Source of the DNA: Campylobacter concisus UNSWCS
GTDB taxonomy: Bacteria; Campylobacterota; Campylobacteria; Campylobacterales; Campylobacteraceae
Direction: 5' to 3'
Length of the DNA: 64,000 nucleotides
Assembly: GCF_000466685.1 (NCBI RefSeq)
Contig: NZ_ANNG01000031.1
Coordinates: 1-64,000, forward strand
Shown here: positions 19,338-28,044 of the stretch, in pieces
Layout: each line of letters begins with the position of its first letter
Numbering within the stretch: position 1 is the stretch's first letter
The notes under the pieces: model-generated
What the model was told of the DNA's origin: nothing
The model's database searches: none
Seen by the model: the letters and a program-made list of their open reading frames with translations, nothing else
Program-made: the position numbers and the translations under genes

Positions 19338-20241
19338 CAAAAATCTCCTTGGGAATTTTTTTGTAAATTATTTGGTTAAAGTCATCATACGTTTTTGCGG
19401 TAAATTCTACCCTTTTGCCAGTTCGCGGATGGATAAAATAGAGCATATAAGCGTGAAGCATAACTCTGCTTATTTTATCGCCTTGGCTCTTAAATCCGTA
19501 TAAATCATCGCCTAAAATGTGGCGATTTATGCTAGCAAGATGCACTCTTATCTGGTGCGTCCTGCCTGTAAAAAGCTTTGCCGCTATCAAATTTACTCCA
19601 CCTTCGCTTAGCAAATTTACAAAGGCACTTTTTGCAAATTTAGCGTCCTCAACGATCGCTTTTTTTAGGCGGTTGTTTGGATTTCTGCCGATTGGCTTGT
19701 CGATGATGACGTCCTCTTTTAGAGGTAGGTCGGTGAGTGCTAGATAAATTCGCCCCATGCTCTTATCGCTTAGCTGCTCGCTTAGTTTTGCATGGGTGAA
19801 GTTGTTTTTAGCAACGACGATAGCGCCGCTCGTGCCCTTATCTAGGCGGTGGACGATGCCAGCTCTTACGTCGCCGTTTAAATTTGAGAGCATAAAGCTC
19901 TTTTTATTTAGCCACTCAACAAGTGTCGCCTCTTTGACGCTTGGAGCTTGGTGAACGACGATTTGCGGGGGCTTGTTTAGCACTATGAGATCGTCGTCCT
20001 CGTAGATGATCGGGATGTCAAAATTTACTTCGTATTCATTTTGTACCTCTTTTTTTGGGGCAAAATTTACGCAAATTTTATCGTTTTCACTCAGTAAAAA
20101 GCTTGGTTTTGAGACTGGTTTTAAATTTACGCTTACAAGGGAGTCTTTTATCAAATTTAAAGCTTGATTACGTGAAATTTGAAGCTCTTTGGCCACTGCA
20201 ACGTCGAGTCTTGAGCTATTTAAAACATTAAATTTAACCAA
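19270..20241 (-). CDS. rluD: RluD-family ribosomal large-subunit pseudouridine synthase
   Basis: The protein has an N-terminal S4-like domain (LDVAVAKELQISRNQALNLI) and a pseudouridine synthase domain with the catalytic motif GIVHRLDKGTSG (catalytic Asp in HRLD) near residue 135 of the shorter form, plus LFTGRTHQIRVHL. It isomerises uridines in 23S rRNA. The frame is open to a TTG at 20283, but I chose TTG 20241. It has AAGG about 8 bases upstream, and the region between 20241 and 20283 holds the divergent rodA promoter. The 3' end overlaps flpA by about 70 bp. Confidence 0.85.
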   Translation of the reverse strand: MVKFNVLNSSRLDVAVAKELQISRNQALNLIKDSLVSVNLKPVSKPSFLLSENDKICVNFAPKKEVQNEYEVNFDIPIIYEDDDLIVLNKPPQIVVHQAPSVKEATLVEWLNKKSFMLSNLNGDVRAGIVHRLDKGTSGAIVVAKNNFTHAKLSEQLSDKSMGRIYLALTDLPLKEDVIIDKPIGRNPNNRLKKAIVEDAKFAKSAFVNLLSEGGVNLIAAKLFTGRTHQIRVHLASINRHILGDDLYGFKSQGDKISRVMLHAYMLYFIHPRTGKRVEFTAKTYDDFNQIIYKKIPKEIFDEKICPTHIDTIFSSFLSGMRL

Positions 20242-20261
20242 AATCAAAGCCTTGTTTGTGA

Positions 20262-20267
20262 TATAAT
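20262..20267 (+). promoter_or_regulatory. Probable sigma-70 -10 box for rodA
   Basis: TATAAT preceded by TGTGA (extended -10 context) lies about 27 bp before the rodA start, giving a short leader containing the AAGG ribosome site at 20282-20285. Confidence 0.55.
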
Positions 20268-20293
20268 CTAGCCCAAAAAACAAGGTTTGCTTC

Positions 20294-21400
20294 TTGATAA
20301 AACTAGATCGGCGTATTTTAACACATTTTGATTTTATTCAGCCGTTTTTAATCATCCCAATCATAGCCATCTCATACATCCTAGTTTCCGAAGCAAACGA
20401 CATTTTGGCAAACAAACAACTTGTATATTTTGGCATCGGATTTGTCTCATTTTGCATCGCATTTTTGCTGCCTATTAGACGCATAGACTGGATCATCCCG
20501 ATGTTTTACTGGGTCTGCATCGTGCTGCTTTTAAGCGTCGATATCTTTGGCGTTAGTAAGCTTGGAGCTAGGCGCTGGCTGGAAATTCCATTCGTTCACT
20601 TCACGCTTCAGCCATCAGAGCTCATGAAGCCAGCCTTTTTGTTGATGCTAGCTTATCTAGTTAAGCAGCGCCCGCCAGAGGCCGATGGATACGGGCTAAA
20701 AGACTTTTTAAGACTTAGTTTTTACATACTTTTGCCTTTTGCGCTCATCATGAAAGAGCCTGATCTTGGCACCGCGCTCATACTTTTGATAGTTGGCTAC
20801 ACCATCCTTTTTGTCATCGGCGTAAATAAAAAAATTTGGATCTGCATCATCCTTGCCATAGGATTTTCGGCGCCGGTTTTATATGAAAATTTGCATGATT
20901 ATCAAAAAAAGAGGATCCACGACTTCATCGCCGAAGAGCCAAGCTATCACGTCAAGCAAAGCATTATCGCCATAGGTAGTGGCGGGCTAAAAGGCAAGCC
21001 AAAGGACGAGGCGACGCAAACGCACTTTAAATTTTTGCCAATCGCCACAAGTGACTTCATCTTTGCTTATAATATCGAGCGTTTTGGCTTTTACGGCGCG
21101 CTACTTTTGCTGGGGCTTTATGGAGCTCTTATAACGCACTTACTTAGCCTAAACTACGGGCTTAAGAATGATTATTTCACGCAGGTGACCGCCACTGGCA
21201 TAGCCGCGCTCATCTTTGTCTATGTGGGGGTAAATGTCTCGATGACGATTGGTTTTGCACCGGTTGTTGGCGTGCCGCTGCCGTTTTTTAGCTACGGCGG
21301 AAGCAGCTTCGTCACCTTCATGGTACTTTTTGGGATACTGCAAAATCTGCTAACGTTTAGGTTTGATCAGACCTACCGCTCAGTGAAATTTAAATTTTAA
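20294..21400 (+). CDS. rodA: Rod-shape-determining peptidoglycan glycosyltransferase RodA
   Basis: The 368-residue polytopic SEDS protein has about 10 membrane segments. Signatures include KLGARRWLEIPF near residue 95, LQPSELMKPAF, EPDLGTALIL near 155, and PFFSYGGSSF near the C-terminus (residues about 333-342). It polymerises lipid II during cell elongation; C. jejuni calls it mrdB. The start is TTG 20294 with CAAGG 9 bases before it. It is transcribed divergently from rluD, with a shared leader region. Confidence 0.9.
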   Translation: MIKLDRRILTHFDFIQPFLIIPIIAISYILVSEANDILANKQLVYFGIGFVSFCIAFLLPIRRIDWIIPMFYWVCIVLLLSVDIFGVSKLGARRWLEIPFVHFTLQPSELMKPAFLLMLAYLVKQRPPEADGYGLKDFLRLSFYILLPFALIMKEPDLGTALILLIVGYTILFVIGVNKKIWICIILAIGFSAPVLYENLHDYQKKRIHDFIAEEPSYHVKQSIIAIGSGGLKGKPKDEATQTHFKFLPIATSDFIFAYNIERFGFYGALLLLGLYGALITHLLSLNYGLKNDYFTQVTATGIAALIFVYVGVNVSMTIGFAPVVGVPLPFFSYGGSSFVTFMVLFGILQNLLTFRFDQTYRSVKFKF

Positions 21401-21430
21401 AATTTGCAAATTTGTTTTGTCAAATCAGAT

Positions 21431-21780
21431 AAGCGTCAGGCAAATTTTAAAATTTCATGAACGAGCAATTTCGGCTCTAAAATTTGATCTAAGCAGCAAG
21501 CGAAGCCAAATTTTAGTAGTCAATTCTTAGGGGTGAATGAAAGTTTTAAAATTTGCAAAGACAGCTTGATTAAATTTGTAAATTCCTTTTTATTCAAAAT
21601 GGAGACAAGGGGGGGCTTAAATTTTGCTTCGCAAGCTCGCAACTGCAGGACAGACACGAAGCCGCCCCCTTATCCCCCTTTTTTAATCCCTCGTCTGCTT
21701 GCAGTTATGAGGCAAAGCCCGAGTAAAACCCCCTCACACGTTAGAGGTGCATGCAACGGTGCATCGCACTGCATGTATTA
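21431..21780. repeat. Composite structured repeat, copy 1
   Basis: Three modules follow each other. Module I (21441-21555) is an AT-rich imperfect palindrome whose ends are CAAATTTTAAAATTTC and TTTTAAAATTTG. An inner hairpin pairs CTAAAATTTG near 21477 with CCAAATTTTAG near 21506. Module II is a GC stem with AAGGGGGGGCTT at 21607-21618 against AAGCCGCCCCCTT at 21659-21671, followed by a C-rich and T-rich tail. Module III is a GCATGC hairpin at 21749-21775. No credible gene is present; an open frame of 83 codons across the repeat has biased, low-complexity content. It lies between the converging ends of rodA and thiE. Confidence 0.8.
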
Positions 21781-21783
21781 TTA

Positions 21784-22085
21784 AAATTCCAGTAAATTTT
21801 AAAATTTCATGAACGAGCAATTTCGGCTCTAAAATTTGAGCTAAGCGATAAGCGAAGCCAAATTTTAGTAGTCAATTCTTGCGAGTGAGTGGAATTTTAA
21901 AATTTGCAGAAATAGTAAAATTCTATTTTTGAAATCAAGATTTTAAATTCATAAACTCTTTATCCAAAAGGAAAACAAGGGGACTCAAGTTACGAGGCCG
22001 TCCCCTTATCCCCCTTTTTAAATCCCCTAAACCCCTCGCACGTTCAAGGGGCATGCAAATGTGCTAGCGCACTGCATGCGGTTTA
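21784..22085. repeat. Composite structured repeat, copy 2
   Basis: This copy has the same order as the neighbouring one. Module I is at 21794-21906 and its first 40 bases are nearly identical to copy 1. The short GC stem is AAGGGGAC at 21977-21984 with GTCCCCTT at 22000-22007. A CCCCT/AGGGG stem follows, and then a GCATGC (22051-22056) and GCATGC (22074-22079) hairpin with a GTGC/GCAC inner stem. The stem loops differ strongly between copies while the paired arms are kept, which suggests selection on structure. Confidence 0.8.
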
Positions 22086-22132
22086 ATGTTTATCATAGTT
22101 CAAAACAAATTTTTACTAAAAATAGCTTAGGC

Positions 22133-22747
22133 TTAGAAATTTAGCTCAATTATTCTTTGCAAATTTTTGATATTTTCTTTAATGTTGCCATCTTTGTAGA
22201 TCGCTGAGATGATGGCGATGAGATCGGGTTTGGTATGAGAGAGCGAGCCGATATTTGTCTCATTTATGCCACCTATCACGCAAACAGGTAGGTTTAAAAT
22301 TTGCTTTGCCTCTTTAACTATTTCAAGCCCACATTTTGGGGCATTTGGCTTTGTGGGGCTTGTAAAAACAGAGCCAAAAGCAACGTAGCTGGCCCCGTTT
22401 TTAGCGGCATTTATGGCTAAATTTATATCGTTATAGCAGCTAACGCCCACATATGCGTCTTTGCCTAAAATCTCAAACGCCTCTTTTATACCCTCATCGT
22501 CTTTGCCAAGATGAACGGCGTTGGCACCTATTTTTTTAGCAAATTTGACATCGTCATTTACGATAAATTTTGCTCCAAATTTCTCACATAAATTTAAAAT
22601 TTCACTTGCGAGCTTCTCATTTTTGACCGCTTTTTTTGACCTAAACTGAAAAAATTTAACCCCACACTCCAAAATTTCTCTTGCATACTCCAAAGCCAAA
22701 TTTTCAGGCATTAAAATATCATCGCTAATAGCGTAAATTTCAGCCAT
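22133..22747 (-). CDS. thiE: Thiamine-phosphate synthase
   Basis: The protein of about 204 residues is a TIM barrel with FQFRSKKA near residue 38, FIVNDDVKFAKKIGANAVHLGKDD (substrate and magnesium site) and the phosphate-binding VCVIGGIN. It joins the pyrimidine and thiazole moieties of thiamine. An ATG at 22747 is preceded by GCGGGGC; the last bases of thiD overlap it. It is the final gene of an aminotransferase-thiD-thiE run. No TPP riboswitch was seen upstream of the run. Confidence 0.9.
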   Translation of the reverse strand: MAEIYAISDDILMPENLALEYAREILECGVKFFQFRSKKAVKNEKLASEILNLCEKFGAKFIVNDDVKFAKKIGANAVHLGKDDEGIKEAFEILGKDAYVGVSCYNDINLAINAAKNGASYVAFGSVFTSPTKPNAPKCGLEIVKEAKQILNLPVCVIGGINETNIGSLSHTKPDLIAIISAIYKDGNIKENIKNLQRIIELNF

Positions 22748-23492
22748 CAAGCCCCGCTTTATGATCTATAAGCCTTGCGCCAAATTTACTTTTATGTGCA
22801 TTTTTTATCCCATTTGCCACAAATTTTTTAGCCATTTTTATGGCGCTTACTAGATCACTTTGGTGCGCTAAAATGGCCGCTAGCGAGCTTGAGAAGCTAC
22901 AACCAGCCCCGTGCATCACCTTTGGCTCAAAAAGCTCCTCGCTAAATTTCATCGCGTCACCATTTTTTAGATAGAGCGTATCCTCGCAAATTTCATCAAC
23001 CTTCGTTCGCTTTAGCACCATATCGCAAGGCAAATTTGTAAAATTAATACCCAAAATCCTAGCCTCATCTACATTTGGCGTGGCAACACTTGCAAGGTTT
23101 AAAAGCTCTTTTAGCGCCTCGATCGCACCATCTTCTAGCAGTTTTGCCCCTGACTTTGCCACACAAACTGGGTCTATCACAACTGGCACATTTTTAGCTC
23201 TAAATTCTTTTAAAAACGCGCTTACAACGGCTATTATCTCCTCGTTAAAGAGCATGCCAACCTTCACAGCGTCTATGCCAAGCTCGGCTAGCACCATCTC
23301 AAACTGAGCTTTCACCATCTTTGCTGGCATCGCAAGCACACTGCTAACGCCATTTGTATTTTGCGCGGTCACGGCTGTGATGACGCTTGCGCTAAAGCAG
23401 CCAAATGCCTCGCAACTTTTTATATCCGCCTGAACGCCTGCACCGCCGACGCTGTCGCTTCCAGCAACTATCAAAACATTTTTTTTACTCAC
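22740..23492 (-). CDS. thiD: Hydroxymethylpyrimidine/phosphomethylpyrimidine kinase
   Basis: The 250-residue ribokinase-fold kinase has AGSDSVGGAGVQADIK at residues 11-26, VIDPVCVAKSGAKLL in the middle and the catalytic GAGCSFSSSLAA anion hole near 195. It phosphorylates HMP and HMP-phosphate in thiamine synthesis. GTG start, overlapping the upstream aminotransferase by 8 bp. Confidence 0.9.
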   Translation of the reverse strand: MSKKNVLIVAGSDSVGGAGVQADIKSCEAFGCFSASVITAVTAQNTNGVSSVLAMPAKMVKAQFEMVLAELGIDAVKVGMLFNEEIIAVVSAFLKEFRAKNVPVVIDPVCVAKSGAKLLEDGAIEALKELLNLASVATPNVDEARILGINFTNLPCDMVLKRTKVDEICEDTLYLKNGDAMKFSEELFEPKVMHGAGCSFSSSLAAILAHQSDLVSAIKMAKKFVANGIKNAHKSKFGARLIDHKAGLDG

Positions 23493-24813
23493 TCACACAC
23501 CCACTTATCTCTTTTACGTCAAAAGGGTCTTTGACCTGCCACGAAAGTGCGTATTTCTCGATACTTTTCTTGATCGCACTCACCAGATAATCAATATCCT
23601 CAAAGGTATGCGTATAGTGCAGGCTAACCCTCACCCAGCCTGGCTTGTGGGTGAAATTTGGATCCTCTTTTAGCCCCAAAAGGTCGTGTCCGTACGAGCC
23701 TGCGCACGAGCAGCCAGCACGTGTTTGTATGCCATACTCTTTGCTTAAAATTTTTGAAAGCTCGTATGGAGCTACGTTTTTTACATTAAATGAAAATATC
23801 GCAAGGCGCTTTAAATTTGCCGGGCAGTAGCTAACTAGCTCTGGGATCTCTCTTAGTCTTTGACAAAAGTATTCGCTAAGCTCGCTCTCGTTTTCGTAAA
23901 TGGTAGCAAGCCCTATCTCTTCTCTTAGCTTGTAAGCTAAATTTGCCCTTATAAGCCCTAAAATAGGCGGTGTGCCAGCCTCTTCAAGTGCTTCTTGATC
24001 CTTTAAAAATATATGGTAGTTTTTGCTTACATAGCTTACCGTGCCGCCACCTGCAAAGCTTGGCACATCGTCATTTGCTAGCACTTTTTTGATTGCCAGT
24101 AGCCCACAGCTACCAACTCCGCCAAGAAGCTTATGTGGCGAGATAAAGAGCGCATCAAAGTAGTCGCAGTCTAAATTTGCATAGGCACTAAGGCTCGCCA
24201 CGTCAAATGCCACGATGCCACCAAATTTCTTAACAAGCGTGTAAATTTGCTTGTAGTCGCTTATGACGCCTGTGACGTTTGAGGCCGCGCTAAAGCTAGC
24301 GATGATCTCGCGCCCTGCATTTATCTTTAAAATTTGCTCCAAGTGAGACAGGTCGATGCTGCCGTCTTTTGCAAGTCTGATGCGCTCAACCTCGCAAAGT
24401 GCCTCTTTAAAGCTGATCTCGTTTGAGTGGTGCTCATAAGGGCCAAGAATGACTAGCGGCGAGTCGTTGTTTGTCTTTAGATCAAACCTTCTTTTAGCAG
24501 CTGGAGGCACGTAAAGTCCCAAAAGCTCTTGAAATTTCTTGATCGCACCAGTGGCGCCGTATCCTGTGGCTATGAGATAAAAGCTATCATCAAGCCCTAA
24601 AAATCGCTTTAGCTCGCTTCTAGCGCTATCATACAAAAGCTGCGTTTTATAGGCATTTGAGGATGTTAGCGAGTGGGTGTTGGCGTAGGTTTTTAAGATA
24701 TCAGCGACCTCGTCCTCGATAGGCTTATACGCAAGCCCAGAGGCGGTGTAGTCGAAATAATGTATCCCTTTTTTTAAAATAATATCTCTTCTAATGTGCT
24801 CTAAATTTACCAA
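23485..24813 (-). CDS. Class V aminotransferase, cysteine-desulfurase-like
   Basis: The PLP enzyme has about 442 residues. It shows HYFDYTASG near the start, a GPYEHHSNEISF block, VAFDVASLSA, and FISPHKLLGGVG with the PLP lysine. The C-terminal TRAGCSCAGSYGH contains the cysteine expected in desulfurase-type enzymes. Its substrate is unknown; C. jejuni has a homologous gene next to the flgS cluster. The frame is open to 24915, but I prefer TTG 24813, which has AAAAGG six bases upstream and a TATAAT-type -10 box at 24838-24843. It forms a run with thiD and thiE, so a role in sulfur supply for thiamine is possible but unproven. Confidence 0.8.
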   Translation of the reverse strand: MVNLEHIRRDIILKKGIHYFDYTASGLAYKPIEDEVADILKTYANTHSLTSSNAYKTQLLYDSARSELKRFLGLDDSFYLIATGYGATGAIKKFQELLGLYVPPAAKRRFDLKTNNDSPLVILGPYEHHSNEISFKEALCEVERIRLAKDGSIDLSHLEQILKINAGREIIASFSAASNVTGVISDYKQIYTLVKKFGGIVAFDVASLSAYANLDCDYFDALFISPHKLLGGVGSCGLLAIKKVLANDDVPSFAGGGTVSYVSKNYHIFLKDQEALEEAGTPPILGLIRANLAYKLREEIGLATIYENESELSEYFCQRLREIPELVSYCPANLKRLAIFSFNVKNVAPYELSKILSKEYGIQTRAGCSCAGSYGHDLLGLKEDPNFTHKPGWVRVSLHYTHTFEDIDYLVSAIKKSIEKYALSWQVKDPFDVKEISGCVSE

Positions 24814-24837
24814 CTTTAGCCTTTTAGTTTTTGCGTG

Positions 24838-24872
24838 ATTATAATTAAAATTTTCTAAAAATATGCTACAAT
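24838..24872. promoter_or_regulatory. Divergent promoter pair (aminotransferase / DUF234-flgS)
   Basis: On the minus strand TATAAT (24838-24843) lies 25 bp before the chosen aminotransferase start. On the plus strand TGCTACAAT (24864-24872) gives an extended -10 box, followed by AAAGGA at 24882-24887. Confidence 0.5.
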
Positions 24873-24923
24873 CCGCCACACAAAGGATACGAAATTTTAG
24901 CCATAAAATCGACATTTGAGCGG

Positions 24924-25757
24924 ATGAAGCACCTTGGTATTGCTGAAGTTATAAAATTTCATCTTGTTTTTGATGACTTTTTATTAAAGGGCTCATACTA
25001 CGATGTTTTTGAGGCGATCAGGGCTGAAATTTTAGATGATTATAAAAATTTGATGGCTAGGTTTTATTTTGACGAGGATAGCGACGAGGCCATCAAAATG
25101 GCTCTCATTAAGCTTGCTAGAAGCGACAGAAAGAAATTTAGCGTAAATAAAATTTTGCCCCAAAGCATGACAAATAGGGTCTATGCAAAGCTTTTTAGCA
25201 AGGATTTTTTAGTGCTTGAAAAGAGCCAAGAAAAGCCACGAGTAAAAAATAAGCGCCAAATTTTAAAAAAGAGCGAGCGAGCTTATAAGATAGAGGATAA
25301 AATTCATTTCAACAGCCATTTTTCAAGGTTTTGGTTTAGATTTATCGAGCCAAATTTAAGCCTTTTAAAAGAGGGCAGGAGTGAGGAAATTTTAGAGCTT
25401 ATAAGAAGAGAATTTGACGAGTACGCGAGCCTTGGCTTTGAGCTTTTAAGCGGCGAGCTAATGGCTAAAAAGCTTGGGCTTGATGGCATTTTGCTAAGCT
25501 CATTTTGGAGTAAAAATATAGAGCTAGACATGCTTTTTAGCATAAATGGCAAGATAATAGTCGGCGAAGCAAAGTATAAAGAGCGAAAAATTTGCAAAAA
25601 TGTCTTAAATTTAGTCCTTCACAAGTGCGAAAGACTAGGCATAAAGCCTGATATCGTGGCGCTTTTTTCAAAAAGTGGCTTTAGTAACGAGCTTTTGGGC
25701 TTAAAAGATGAGCGGCTTAGGCTTTATGAGATAAAAGATTATGAGGAGTTGCTGTGA
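24924..25757 (+). CDS. DUF234-domain protein
   Basis: The 277-residue protein ends in a DUF234-type nuclease-like domain. The segment LDGILLSSFWSKNIELDMLF, followed by IVGEAKYKERK, has the spaced E-D-ExK pattern of that fold. The N-terminal 130 residues are basic and unassigned. No AAA ATPase domain, which DUF234 often accompanies, is present. The stop overlaps the GTG start of flgS. The AAAGGA site at 24882 is too far from the ATG at 24924; an in-frame ATT at 24894 sits at the right distance, so the true start is uncertain. C. jejuni has a similar gene before flgS. Function unknown. Confidence 0.65.
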   Translation: MKHLGIAEVIKFHLVFDDFLLKGSYYDVFEAIRAEILDDYKNLMARFYFDEDSDEAIKMALIKLARSDRKKFSVNKILPQSMTNRVYAKLFSKDFLVLEKSQEKPRVKNKRQILKKSERAYKIEDKIHFNSHFSRFWFRFIEPNLSLLKEGRSEEILELIRREFDEYASLGFELLSGELMAKKLGLDGILLSSFWSKNIELDMLFSINGKIIVGEAKYKERKICKNVLNLVLHKCERLGIKPDIVALFSKSGFSNELLGLKDERLRLYEIKDYEELL

Positions 25758-26740
25758 GTGATATCGATATACAAAATGGCCTAAAAAGCCTGATAGAGCA
25801 GACCTATCTGATAGAGCGTGAGTATAAAAATTTGACCGCTTCTTATATGAGCTTGCAAGGTTTTATAAAAGATATCGTGGAAATTTTGCCAAATGCCATT
25901 TGGGTGCTTGATGAAAATGATGAAATTTTCTTGCAAAACTCAGAGGCACAAAAGCTTGGCAAAGCGCTAAATTTCATCCCAAAAGATGAGGGCGAGCTAA
26001 GCTTTGGCTCACAAATTTATCTAGTAAAAAAGGTGGTCAAAGATGATAAAAAGATCATCTCAGCTACCGATATAACGCAGGAAAAACGCACCGAGCGCCT
26101 AGCCTCGATGGGTCAAGTAGCAGCGCACCTAGCTCACGAGATAAGAAACCCCATAGGCTCTATCTCGCTTCTAAACTCCACACTTTTAAAAAGGGCTGAG
26201 CCAAAAATTTTGCCTATCGTCGAGCAGATACAAAAGGGAATTTGGCGGGTTGAGCGCATCATCAAAGCGACGCTTCTTTTTACAAAAGGGCTTAGTATCA
26301 CGCCAAAGGAATTTAACTTTTTAGACATCAAAAGCGAGTGCGAAGAGGCGCTTAAATTTTATGAGTATTCAAAAGATATAAGTTTTGAGCTAAATTTCCC
26401 TGACGCCCTTTATAGCGGCGACTTTGACCTCATCGCGATGGTCTTTCAAAACATTTTATTTAACGCGATCGACGCCATCGAAGAGGACGAAAACGACGAA
26501 GGTGTAGTAAGACTAAGCTACGAAAAGACGCCAAATGAACATAAATTTATAGTCTATGACAGCGGCGTCTCTATAAAAAATGAAAATATCGTCTTTGAGC
26601 CATTTAAGACGAGCAAGCTAAAGGGCAATGGCCTGGGACTACACCTTTGCTTGCAGATCATCGAGGCGCACAAGGGCAGCATAGAGATAACCCTTGAGCC
26701 AAAGACATTTTGTATAAATTTACCTATAAAGGAGAAGTGA
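25754..26740 (+). CDS. flgS: Flagellar sensor histidine kinase
   Basis: The 328-residue soluble kinase lacks membrane segments. It has a PAS-like region at about residues 35-100, the H-box ASMGQVAAHLAHEIRNPIGS near residue 120 (phospho-accepting His in HEIRNP), the N-box FQNILFNAIDAIEE and the G-box KGNGLGLHL. In C. jejuni FlgS phosphorylates FlgR to switch on sigma-54 flagellar genes in response to export-apparatus assembly. GTG start within GTGA overlapping the upstream stop. FlgR is not in this window. Confidence 0.87.
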   Translation: MSDIDIQNGLKSLIEQTYLIEREYKNLTASYMSLQGFIKDIVEILPNAIWVLDENDEIFLQNSEAQKLGKALNFIPKDEGELSFGSQIYLVKKVVKDDKKIISATDITQEKRTERLASMGQVAAHLAHEIRNPIGSISLLNSTLLKRAEPKILPIVEQIQKGIWRVERIIKATLLFTKGLSITPKEFNFLDIKSECEEALKFYEYSKDISFELNFPDALYSGDFDLIAMVFQNILFNAIDAIEEDENDEGVVRLSYEKTPNEHKFIVYDSGVSIKNENIVFEPFKTSKLKGNGLGLHLCLQIIEAHKGSIEITLEPKTFCINLPIKEK

Positions 26741-27396
26741 TGAGTGAAATTTTAGATGAGTTAAATGCGTGGCAAAATGGCCTAAAAGCACTTAAATTTA
26801 GTGAGATTTTTAAAAATGGCAGCGAAAAAGTGGCCTTTATAAGCGTTGATATGATAAATGGCTTTTGTTGTGAGGGCGCACTAGCTAGCAAGCGTGTAGG
26901 CGAGCTGGCAAGTCATATAGCAGATACTTTTAGGCTGGCAAGAGAGAAATTTGACCTTAAAAACTACATCCTCATCCAAGATGCTCATGAGCCAAATTCA
27001 GCTGAGTTTGCGAGCTTCCCAGCGCACGCTTTAAAGGGACAAGATGAGGCAGAGGCAGTTGATGAGCTACGAAATTTAGACTTTTTTAGCGAGATGAAAA
27101 TTTTTTACAAAAACTCACTTAGTATCGCTTATTCGCAGGAGTTTAATAAATTTATAAGTAAATTTGATAGCTTTGTCATCATGGGCGACTGCACCGATAT
27201 GTGCATTTACCAGCTTGTCTCTCACCTAAGGCTTAGCGCAAATGAGCAAAATTTAAAAAGAGAGATCATCGTGCCTGCAAATTTGGTGCAAACCTACGAC
27301 GCACCAGGGCATAGTGGTGATTTTTACCAAAATGTATTTTTACACCACATGCAAATGGCACTAAATGCACGTGTGGTAAAAGAGCTAAAAATTTAG
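26740..27396 (+). CDS. Isochorismatase-family cysteine hydrolase
   Basis: The protein of about 218 residues has the isochorismatase/nicotinamidase fold. The catalytic Asp is in SVDMINGFC, there is a DAHEPNSAEFASFPAHALKG block (metal or substrate loop), and the catalytic Cys is in MGDCTDMCIYQ. Nicotinamidase is the most likely activity given the DAHxxxxxEF pattern, but substrate is not certain. I chose ATG 26740, which overlaps the flgS stop as ATGA and has GGAGAAG just before it. Confidence 0.75.
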   Translation: MSEILDELNAWQNGLKALKFSEIFKNGSEKVAFISVDMINGFCCEGALASKRVGELASHIADTFRLAREKFDLKNYILIQDAHEPNSAEFASFPAHALKGQDEAEAVDELRNLDFFSEMKIFYKNSLSIAYSQEFNKFISKFDSFVIMGDCTDMCIYQLVSHLRLSANEQNLKREIIVPANLVQTYDAPGHSGDFYQNVFLHHMQMALNARVVKELKI

Positions 27397-27556
27397 CCAT
27401 ATATTTATACTAAAAACAATTATCAAATTATAAAATTTAGCGCTTATCTATCGTATTTATATAATTAATAACGCAGATTTGCGCTAATCTTCAGATCTAT
27501 TCTCTTTAAATTTCTCTTCTTATAAAATATTTTTAGGTTACATTTTTACAATATAT

Positions 27557-27585
27557 TTGACATTAACTATCAATATAGTTATAAT
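27557..27585 (+). promoter_or_regulatory. Consensus sigma-70 promoter for exbB with palindromic operator
   Basis: TTGACA (27557-27562) and TATAAT (27580-27585) are separated by exactly 17 bp. The spacer holds an inverted repeat TAACTAT-CAAT-ATAGTTA (27564-27581) that touches the -10 box, a typical place for a repressor such as Fur. Which regulator binds is inference from the iron-uptake genes downstream. Confidence 0.6.
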
Positions 27586-27615
27586 CACGCTCAAATTTTA
27601 AAAATAAGAGGCGTT

Positions 27616-28044
27616 ATGGAACTTTTAAAACACAACATTGACTATATAATCATCGGTATTTTGGGCGTTATGAGCTTTTTTGTGCTTTGGTATACGATAG
27701 AGCGTATCATTTTTTACTCACGCGTCGATATAAATAGCTACAAAAACATTGAAGAGCTCGATGGGGCGCTGACAAAAAATTTAACCACACTTTATATCAT
27801 CTACTCAAATGCCCCATATATCGGACTTCTTGGCACGGTTGCTGGCATAATGATCACATTTTATGACATGGGTATGGCTGGCGGCATTGATACAAAAAGT
27901 ATCATGATTGGCCTATCTTTAGCGCTAAAAGCGACCGCGTTTGGCCTGCTTGTGGCGATCCCAACACTTATGATCTACAACGGCTTTGTTAGAAAAGTCG
28001 ATGTCATGATAAACAGATACAAGGCCAAAAATGCGTCTAAATAA
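27616..28044 (+). CDS. exbB: Biopolymer transport protein ExbB
   Basis: The 142-residue inner-membrane protein has three membrane segments and the MotA/TolQ/ExbB block [19 protein letters not shown] near residues 68-86. With ExbD it forms the proton channel that energises TonB. AAGAGG precedes the ATG, and it opens the exbB-exbD-tonB operon behind a consensus promoter. Confidence 0.92.
   Translation: MELLKHNIDYIIIGILGVMSFFVLWYTIERIIFYSRVDINSYKNIEELDGALTKNLTTLYIIYSNAPYIGLLGTVAGIMITFYDMGMAGGIDTKSIMIGLSLALKATAFGLLVAIPTLMIYNGFVRKVDVMINRYKAKNASK

Noticed and set aside
21609..21615. G7 run as a phase-variable promoter switch
   Set aside because: It lies in one arm of a GC stem, pairs with a C-rich arm, and no gene start is near on either side.
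21533..21784. 83-codon open frame on the plus strand inside the repeat
   Set aside because: It spans the GC stem and GCATGC hairpin, is not kept in the other repeat copies, and has no ribosome site.
21431..22085. CRISPR array
   Set aside because: Only two long units are present, with internal palindromes and no uniform spacers; no cas genes in the window.
24813..24924. TPP riboswitch upstream of the aminotransferase-thiD-thiE run
   Set aside because: The space between start and promoter is too short and no thi-box pattern was seen.
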